From assembly GCA_900542635.1 (NCBI GenBank), contig UQOJ01000064.1:1-11504 (forward strand): a stretch of 11,504 nt of DNA, given 5' to 3'. The notes under the pieces are model-generated. The model made no database searches. It saw only the letters and a program-made list of their open reading frames with translations, and was not told where the DNA came from. The stretch is from an uncultured Collinsella sp. (GTDB lineage Bacteria; Actinomycetota; Coriobacteriia; Coriobacteriales; Coriobacteriaceae). Every line of letters starts with the position of its first letter. The first letter of the stretch is position 1. Position numbers and translations under genes: made by a program. This document shows positions 7,102 through 11,504 of the stretch, piece by piece.

Positions 7102-8847
7102 ATGACAGACGAGCTGGACCCCCAGACTCAAGAGCATATTGATGATCCCGCAGACGTCACCGCAGATACTGACGCTGTGACCTGCGATGGTACCGACGTC
7201 GACGGCCCCATCTTGGACGAAAGCGCTACGGCGGAAACCCCCGAAACAGAAAACGCCGATGAGCAAAACGACGATGCGCCCGCTCAGGACGACGCCCCGC
7301 AAGCAGCGGGCCCCATCGAGGTGTCTTCGGAAGAAGAGCTCGATGCCATCATGGACTCCATGATGGATGCTGTCAAAGCGATGAAAGACGCCGTCGCCGA
7401 TGCCGATATTGATGCCGAGGAAGAAGAGGCCGCCGAGGCGGCCTCGACCTTTGTGCCCGGCGAGACTCCGGTTGCCGACCAGGGCAGCACCATGCCCTCG
7501 TTTCTGCAGCTCGAGCACCCCACGATTGGCGCCGATGCGGTCGATCCGCACGCAGCAGGCTTTTCTGTGGTCGAGGGCGGTACCGGCAATATCGCCGCGC
7601 CGCAGGCTGCCGATGCGGACGCCGCCGACACCGCTCGCCCGACCGCCCCGCACTCCCCCGCCGCGAGCCGCGATCTGGGTACCGCCGTCTCGAACACTGC
7701 GAACGCCGTGGGCACCTTTATCGCCCAGGGTGCCTCGGCCATGCGCGAGATGAACGCCGCGAAAAAGGCACTTGCCGATGCCCGCACCCACCTGGCCGAA
7801 CTTGAGCAGCGCATTGCCGATCAGACCGAGGAACTCGAGACGCGCCAGGATATCGCAGGCCGCTACGACCAGATCGTCGCCGACCAGCGTCAGGCGATCG
7901 CCACAGCGCAAAAGACCGCTGCGGCAGCCGAGATTGACCGTGATGCCCACGCCGCCAAAGCGACAGAGCTCAAGGGTCAGTTCGAACAAATGAAGACAGA
8001 GGATGACGCGACTGAGCTCCGCCTGAAGGCCGCGCTCGACGCCGTGGAGGCCCGCGAGGCGAGCTCTCGCGAGACCGGCAACCGCCTCGTTCGACGTCTT
8101 GAGGATTCCAAGCGCATCCGCGACAAGGTGAAGGCCGAGCGAGACGCCGGCATTGCCGCCGCACAACAAACCGTCGACGCCACGCGCGCCCAGCTCGAGA
8201 CGCTGCGTCATGAGTATGCCGAGCTGCAACGCAATCCCTCGGCAAATCCCGCCAACTATACGGTGCGCACCAGCGAGCTCTCGATGCAGATCTCCGACAC
8301 GGCAGATGCCCTGCGTAAAGCCGAAGAAGATGTCCCGCGTATCACCGCCGACCTTGAGCACTCGCTTGCCGCAGCCGAGCAGGCCGTCGAACAGGCGCAG
8401 GCCCCCATTGCCGAAGCCAAACGTGCGCACCAAGCCGTGACGGCAGAGGCCGATGCCGCGCGCGATGAGCTGCAGACCGCAAAAACGGCCGCTGCAACGC
8501 GCCAGCGCGAACTGCGCGAGAAGATCGCCGCCGAGGACAAGGCACGCCGCGACCAAGAGCAGAGCATCGCCAACGCCCAAGCAGATGCCGCACATGCGCA
8601 GTCGATCATCGAACAGGCGACCGAAGTACACGACCACCCAGAGATTACTGAGTCGCTTGCAGGATCCTTGGCCCGAGACAAAGCCGAACACGCCGAGACC
8701 GAGCGAGAGGTTACCCAGCTCGAAGCCACCGAGGACGCGGTGCGCGAGCGTACCCGCGACTCACGCATCAAATTCACCGGCGCCATCGTCTGCATCGTCG
8801 CCGCAATCCTGGTGATCATCCTAGTCTGGCTGTTCGCGAGCAAGTAA
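7102..8847 (+). CDS. Tail-anchored acidic coiled-coil protein, unknown function
   Basis: A 581-residue protein not recognised as a named family. Residues 1-125 are strongly acidic (Asp/Glu/Thr/Ala) and probably disordered, with a short helix about 75-98. Residues 126-212 are Ala/Pro-rich linker. From about 213 to 555 it is almost continuous Ala/Glu/Gln/Arg-rich heptad sequence, broken once near 377-390 (RNPSANPANYT). Residues 558-578 form one strongly hydrophobic helix ending WLFASK, so the protein is probably held at the membrane by its tail with the coiled coil in the cytoplasm. There is no signal peptide. ATG 7102 is preferred because GAGGAG lies nine bases ahead; ATG 7096 is three bases from it. 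It is divergent from the SDR and convergent with queA. A scaffold role is speculation. Confidence 0.8.
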   Translation: MTDELDPQTQEHIDDPADVTADTDAVTCDGTDVDGPILDESATAETPETENADEQNDDAPAQDDAPQAAGPIEVSSEEELDAIMDSMMDAVKAMKDAVADADIDAEEEEAAEAASTFVPGETPVADQGSTMPSFLQLEHPTIGADAVDPHAAGFSVVEGGTGNIAAPQAADADAADTARPTAPHSPAASRDLGTAVSNTANAVGTFIAQGASAMREMNAAKKALADARTHLAELEQRIADQTEELETRQDIAGRYDQIVADQRQAIATAQKTAAAAEIDRDAHAAKATELKGQFEQMKTEDDATELRLKAALDAVEAREASSRETGNRLVRRLEDSKRIRDKVKAERDAGIAAAQQTVDATRAQLETLRHEYAELQRNPSANPANYTVRTSELSMQISDTADALRKAEEDVPRITADLEHSLAAAEQAVEQAQAPIAEAKRAHQAVTAEADAARDELQTAKTAAATRQRELREKIAAEDKARRDQEQSIANAQADAAHAQSIIEQATEVHDHPEITESLAGSLARDKAEHAETEREVTQLEATEDAVRERTRDSRIKFTGAIVCIVAAILVIILVWLFASK

Positions 8848-8874
8848 ACCAGCTGCCAAAAAACGCTCAACGCA

Positions 8875-8938
8875 GTTGCGGTGAGATAGTTCCTGTTTAG
8901 CCCTCAAAAAGCCAATTCAAGAACTATCTCACCGCAAC
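8875..8938. repeat. Perfect TTGCGGTG inverted repeat
   Basis: The arms GTTGCGGTGAGATAGTTC (8875-8892) and GAACTATCTCACCGCAAC (8921-8938) are exactly complementary over 18 bp with a 28-nt spacer. It is the best preserved of three related copies in the window (82-104, 3308-3378). It begins 27 bp after the coiled-coil gene's stop and may serve as its transcript end, though no U-tract follows. Confidence 0.8.
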
Positions 8939-8956
8939 TTATTAGATTGATGCAAG

Positions 8957-9014
8957 GTAGTCATTGGGGACGTTCTTAAACGACTAGTCGAACAAGAACG
9001 TCCCCAACGACTAC
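8957..9014. repeat. GGGGAC inverted repeat (copy 2)
   Basis: The 21-bp arms GTAGTCATTGGGGACGTTCTT (8957-8977) and AAGAACGTCCCCAACGACTAC (8994-9014) differ at one position, which is a G-U pair in minus-strand RNA. The 16-nt spacer contains the palindrome CGACTAGTCG (8981-8990). The right half matches 5778-5811. It lies mid-way in the 332-bp convergent gap 8848-9179, which holds only repeats. Confidence 0.8.
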
Positions 9015-9042
9015 CCGCCTTATGTTTTGGCAACGACAGCGA

Positions 9043-9180
9043 AAACGCCCCTAAGCGAGCAAGGTGACGTGAAAGAGGAGGGCATTGACCTTCTGGTCAT
9101 GCCCGACGATTGAACGTCAGATTGCCGCTTAGGGGCGTTTGCAGCGTCGAGCCGTTACGCGGTTCGTAGAGCCGCGTAAC
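9043..9180 (-). repeat. Two-hairpin 3'-UTR module (copy 2)
   Basis: On the minus strand the first hairpin (GTTACGCGG...CCGCGTAAC, 9180-9154) starts on the last base of the queA stop codon. The linker GGCTCGACGCTGC is identical to copy 1. A 98-nt hairpin follows (9140-9043): basal stem AAACGCCCCTAAGCG/CGCTTAGGGGCGTTT is perfect, and the tip is GGGCATGACC-AGAA-GGTCAATGCCC. The basal stem is unlike copy 1, but pairing is fully kept. A short GTTTTC run follows, so copy 2 could work as a terminator. Confidence 0.75.
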
Positions 9181-10397
9181 TAACAAATGAGCATGGCATC
9201 GCCAAAGCTGAAGAAGCGATAACGTTCTTCGATAGCGGCGGCGTAGGCATCCATGATCTGGTCGCGGGAGGCAAGCGCGCTCACGAGCATCATGAGCGTG
9301 GAACGCGGCACGTGGAAGTTGGTGATCAGTGCGTCGACCACGTGATAGGTCGAGCCAGGCATGAGGTAGAGCTGCGTTGTCGCGTTCTCGCGTACCACGA
9401 TGTCACCGCGGCCGAGCGTGTCGGCGCCATCCTCGCGGCCTTCAAAATAGCGCGCCGTCACGGCCGGATCGGACGCCGGCGCGTCTGCGTCAAACGCGCT
9501 CTCGAGCGAGCGCACCGCGGTGGTGCCGACGGCGATCACGCGATGTCCCTCGGCCTTCGCCTTATGCACGGCGTCGACAACTTCCTGCGACACGTGGTAG
9601 CGCTCGGTGTGCATCACATGCTGCGTGGGATCGTCCTCCTCCACCAGACGGAAGGTATCGATGCCCACCTCGAGCTCGACGGCGGCAAACTTCGCACCCT
9701 TGGCCTCGATAGCGGCCATAAGCTCGGGGGTAAAGTGCAGACCCGCCGTGGGAGCGGCAGCCGAGTGCTCTTCCTTCATGGCGTAGACGGTCTGGTACTT
9801 CTCGGGATCGCCCTCGTAATCGGTAATGTAGGGCGGCAGCGGCACGTGGCCGGCAGCATGGATGGCCTCGTCGAGCGTGCGCGGCTCGCCGGCGGCATTG
9901 CAACCGGCCGGCTCAAAGCGCACCAGACGGCCACCGCGGCTATCGGTGACAAAGTCGATGACCTCGGCCGTCAGCACCACGGGCGCGCCCTCGGGCGCAT
10001 GGGCGCCACCGGCGCGATACTCAATCTGAGCACCGGGCTTCAGACGCTTACCCGGCTTGACCAGGCACTCCCAAACATGGCCCAGCGGATCCACGTCCTC
10101 GCGGCGCTTGAGCAGCAGCGTCTCGACCACGCCACCCGAGCCGGCTTTGCGACCGATCAGGCGGGCCGGCATCACGCGCGTCTTGTTGATGACGAGCACA
10201 TCGCCCGGCTCGATATAGTCGATGATGTCGCGGAAGATACGGTGCTCAACGGTACCGCCGTGCTCCAGCGGCGTTCCCGCCTGGGAGCCCTTGCGATCCA
10301 CCACCAGTAGGCGGCAGGAGTCACGCGGCTCGGCAGGCGCCTGGGCGATCAGTTCCTCAGGAAGGTTGTAGTCAAAATCATCGGTACGCATAGACAC
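9180..10397 (-). CDS. queA: S-adenosylmethionine:tRNA ribosyltransferase-isomerase
   Basis: A 405-residue QueA. It transfers and rearranges the ribosyl group of SAM onto preQ1 in tRNA to give epoxyqueuosine, the step after Tgt. Family motifs in order: YNLPEELIAQ (10-19), DVLVINKTRVMPARL (66-80), YQTVYA (201-206), SAAAPTAGLHFTPELM (212-227), VGTTAVRSLE (290-299), NFHVPRSTLMMLVSA (360-374). It is about 50 residues longer than E. coli QueA. Extra segments lie near 36-50 and 300-330, with a further linker around 160-173. The GTG at 10397 is chosen as start because AAGGAG lies eight bases ahead; ATG 10391 would sit 14 away. It follows queH by 64 bp on the same strand, a likely operon. Confidence 0.96.
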   Translation of the reverse strand: MSMRTDDFDYNLPEELIAQAPAEPRDSCRLLVVDRKGSQAGTPLEHGGTVEHRIFRDIIDYIEPGDVLVINKTRVMPARLIGRKAGSGGVVETLLLKRREDVDPLGHVWECLVKPGKRLKPGAQIEYRAGGAHAPEGAPVVLTAEVIDFVTDSRGGRLVRFEPAGCNAAGEPRTLDEAIHAAGHVPLPPYITDYEGDPEKYQTVYAMKEEHSAAAPTAGLHFTPELMAAIEAKGAKFAAVELEVGIDTFRLVEEDDPTQHVMHTERYHVSQEVVDAVHKAKAEGHRVIAVGTTAVRSLESAFDADAPASDPAVTARYFEGREDGADTLGRGDIVVRENATTQLYLMPGSTYHVVDALITNFHVPRSTLMMLVSALASRDQIMDAYAAAIEERYRFFSFGDAMLIC

Positions 10398-10405
10398 GTC
10401 GGATT

Positions 10406-10411
10406 CTCCTT
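10406..10411 (-). promoter_or_regulatory. queA Shine-Dalgarno deciding a GTG start
   Basis: AAGGAG on the minus strand is eight bases from GTG 10397 and 14 from the in-frame ATG 10391, which favours the GTG. Confidence 0.6.
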
Positions 10412-10461
10412 ATATAGCTAAAGTCCGCTCTACATCCTAGCAGGCTGACGTCCCAAATGAA

Positions 10462-11037
10462 CTACTTTTTGGCGGCTTTGCGCTCGTCGCGGATGCGGGC
10501 TCGATCCATGGCCGCCTCGACGGCCGAGAATCGGCAGCCGCAGTAATTCTGCCGATACATACCCAGCTCGCGCGAACGACGCGTGGCCTCGGGGTAATAC
10601 GGGCGAAAATCGCGAATGACCGGGACGAGCCCATGTGCCGCCGCCAAGCGCTCAAGCACGTCATTGCAGGTTTCGAACAACTGATACGGCGAGACGGCGA
10701 GCGTCGTACCCACAAACTCAAACCCACGCTCCTGGGCCACACGACACGCCTCGGCCAGACGCAGGGCATAGCACGCGCGACAGCGACGAGGTCGATCGGC
10801 GCCCAGCGGGGCCACGCCGGCCTCCCAGCGCTCGCGGTCCTCCCCCGCCTCGATAAGCTCGATGTCGCCATCGGCACACCACCGGCGCAGCTCGTCCAAA
10901 CGCCGCTGCCATTCATCACGCGGTTGAATATTGGGGTTTGTCCAGCAGATTGTGGGCTCAAACCCTTCCTCGCGCAGCAGGCGAACCGGCTCCAGCGAGC
11001 ACGGCGCGCAGCAAGCATGCAGCAGCAACGGCTTCAT
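10462..11037 (-). CDS. queH: Epoxyqueuosine reductase QueH
   Basis: A 191-residue QueH (formerly DUF208), the iron-sulfur reductase that removes the epoxide from epoxyqueuosine-tRNA to give queuosine. It is a non-homologous replacement for cobalamin-dependent QueG. The conserved metal-binding cysteines are present: Cys9-Cys10 (LLHACCAPCS), Cys86 and Cys89 (RRCRACYALRL), and Cys166/Cys168 in YRQNYCGC. NPNIQPRDEWQRR (34-46), GTTLAVSPYQ (110-119) and RDFRPYY (142-148) are also typical. The start at 11037 is preferred because GGAGAGGAG ends six bases upstream; the longer in-frame starts at 11043 and 11055 overlap or precede that site. It is first in a queH-queA pair. Confidence 0.95.
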   Translation of the reverse strand: MKPLLLHACCAPCSLEPVRLLREEGFEPTICWTNPNIQPRDEWQRRLDELRRWCADGDIELIEAGEDRERWEAGVAPLGADRPRRCRACYALRLAEACRVAQERGFEFVGTTLAVSPYQLFETCNDVLERLAAAHGLVPVIRDFRPYYPEATRRSRELGMYRQNYCGCRFSAVEAAMDRARIRDERKAAKK

Positions 11038-11043
11038 GGACAT

Positions 11044-11052
11044 CTCCTCTCC
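11044..11052 (-). promoter_or_regulatory. queH Shine-Dalgarno deciding the start
   Basis: GGAGAGGAG on the minus strand abuts ATG 11043 but lies six bases before ATG 11037, so 11037 is the likely initiation codon. Confidence 0.6.
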
Positions 11053-11056
11053 CACA

Positions 11057-11089
11057 ATGATTTTTTAATCCCCGTCCCAGAAAAATCAT
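11057..11089. repeat. AT-rich inverted repeat before queH
   Basis: The 9-bp perfect arms ATGATTTTT (11057-11065) and AAAAATCAT (11081-11089) flank a spacer that reads CTGGGACGGGGATTA on the minus strand. The spacer core resembles the left arm of the hairpin at 3390-3450. It occupies the 61-bp gap between the DUF3267-type gene and queH and could be a weak terminator or leader structure. Confidence 0.45.
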
Positions 11090-11098
11090 CCCAAAAGA

Positions 11099-11456
11099 CT
11101 ACCTTGCGAAAAAGCGGACGCCAAAGGACGTGTCCTCGCAGGCGACAATGCGGCGGTCGCGCAGGATGGTCCGCACGTAATACCAGTCGCCCACACAGCC
11201 CGACAAATGCAAGCCGGCCGCCAGGTAGCACATCAGCGGATAGCCCGAGAACGCAAACCCCAGGGCAAGCGCTGTCGTCACAACAACCGTCGGCGCCAGG
11301 CAAACCGCCACGTACCGCCGGCGCGAATACACCACGCCCTCGGCGCAGGCATAGATCATCGCCGTCTCGCGATTCGCCCCAAAGGTCACCTGCGCGCCCG
11401 CAGGCGCCAGCAGCTTAAAGAAAACCGCGTGCACCAGCTCGTGCACGGCAAATGAC
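11099..11456 (-). CDS. DUF3267-type membrane zincin, 5'-truncated by contig end
   Basis: About 118 residues of genuine coding sequence remain, starting SFAVHELVHAVFFKLL. The HExxH zinc motif (HELVH) at the front, followed by two hydrophobic segments at about residues 48-66 and 70-88 and a GD in SGCVGDW, fits DUF3267-type putative zincin peptidases, integral membrane proteins of unknown substrate. The natural N terminus is missing: upstream of Ser the frame continues into Nextera adapter, which supplies a false Met-Cys-Ile-Arg-Asp-Arg start. The stop at 11099 is real and lies 62 bp before the queH start. Residues before HELVH cannot be recovered from this window. Confidence 0.75.
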
Positions 11457-11504
11457 CTGTCTCTTATACACATCTGACGCTGCCGACGACTTAATAGGTG
11501 TAGA
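11457..11504. other. Nextera adapter contamination (not genomic)
   Basis: The mosaic end CTGTCTCTTATACACATCT (11457-11475) is followed by GACGCTGCCGACGA (11476-11489), an eight-base index CTTAATAG (11490-11497) and GTGTAGA (11498-11504). This is the i5-side Nextera read-through in the correct order. The index in forward sense is CTATTAAG, which I recall as Nextera index S518. The bases should be trimmed. Confidence 0.97.

Noticed and set aside
6997..8691. A 564-codon minus-strand open frame opposite the coiled-coil gene
   Set aside because: It is a codon-bias shadow: composition is Gly/Leu/Cys/Arg-rich with no domain, it has no Shine-Dalgarno, and the plus-strand frame has a proper start, heptads and a membrane anchor.
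9312..10310. A 332-codon plus-strand frame opposite queA, and similar ones opposite tgt, degV and queH
   Set aside because: The opposite strands encode secure family members; the antisense frames lack recognisable motifs and ribosome sites.

Overview
The window is a GC-rich bacterial contig that looks like an accessory/housekeeping stretch from a gut Coriobacteriia, probably Collinsella or a close relative. This is inferred from high GC and alanine-rich proteins, a QueH-type queuosine pathway, a bile-acid-type short-chain dehydrogenase, and many GGGGAC-type and TTGCGGTG-type palindromic repeats between genes. It is a shotgun assembly contig: the last 48 bases are Illumina Nextera adapter, not genome.

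Layout. The left arm (1-2277) holds a minus-strand pair, a HAD-family phosphatase followed 55 bp later by an M20/PepV-like dipeptidase, with palindromes after the dipeptidase stop. A divergent intergenic region separates this pair from a plus-strand DegV-family protein (2434-3294). DegV converges on a LOG-family gene (3462-4219, minus) that carries an in-frame stop and a frameshift. Upstream of LOG lies tgt (4433-5572, minus), with a GC-rich hairpin and T-tract terminator between them. After a 434-bp repeat-filled gap comes a minus-strand SDR (6007-6807) closely resembling 12-alpha-hydroxysteroid dehydrogenases. It is divergent from a plus-strand coiled-coil protein with one C-terminal membrane anchor (7102-8847). 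That gene converges, across another repeat-filled gap, on the minus-strand pair queH-queA (11037-9180). A truncated DUF3267-type membrane zincin runs off the right end into the adapter.

How the genes fit together. tgt, queA and queH are three steps of queuosine tRNA modification: base exchange at the wobble position, addition of the cyclopentene-epoxide ring, and reduction of epoxyqueuosine. They occur here as a two-gene operon plus a separate tgt 3.6 kb away. No preQ1 synthesis gene and no transporter is visible, so precursor must come from elsewhere in the genome or from outside. The SDR probably oxidises or reduces the 12-alpha hydroxyl of bile acids. The other genes show no obvious shared pathway.

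Most unusual non-coding feature. A composite module occurs twice, at 5778-6004 and 8957-9180. Each copy has a GGGGAC palindrome, then a ~97-nt long hairpin with a conserved tip, then a GTTACGCGG/CCGCGTAAC hairpin abutting the stop codon of a minus-strand gene. Stem sequences differ between copies while pairing is kept, which suggests a structured 3'-UTR RNA or a mobile palindromic element.
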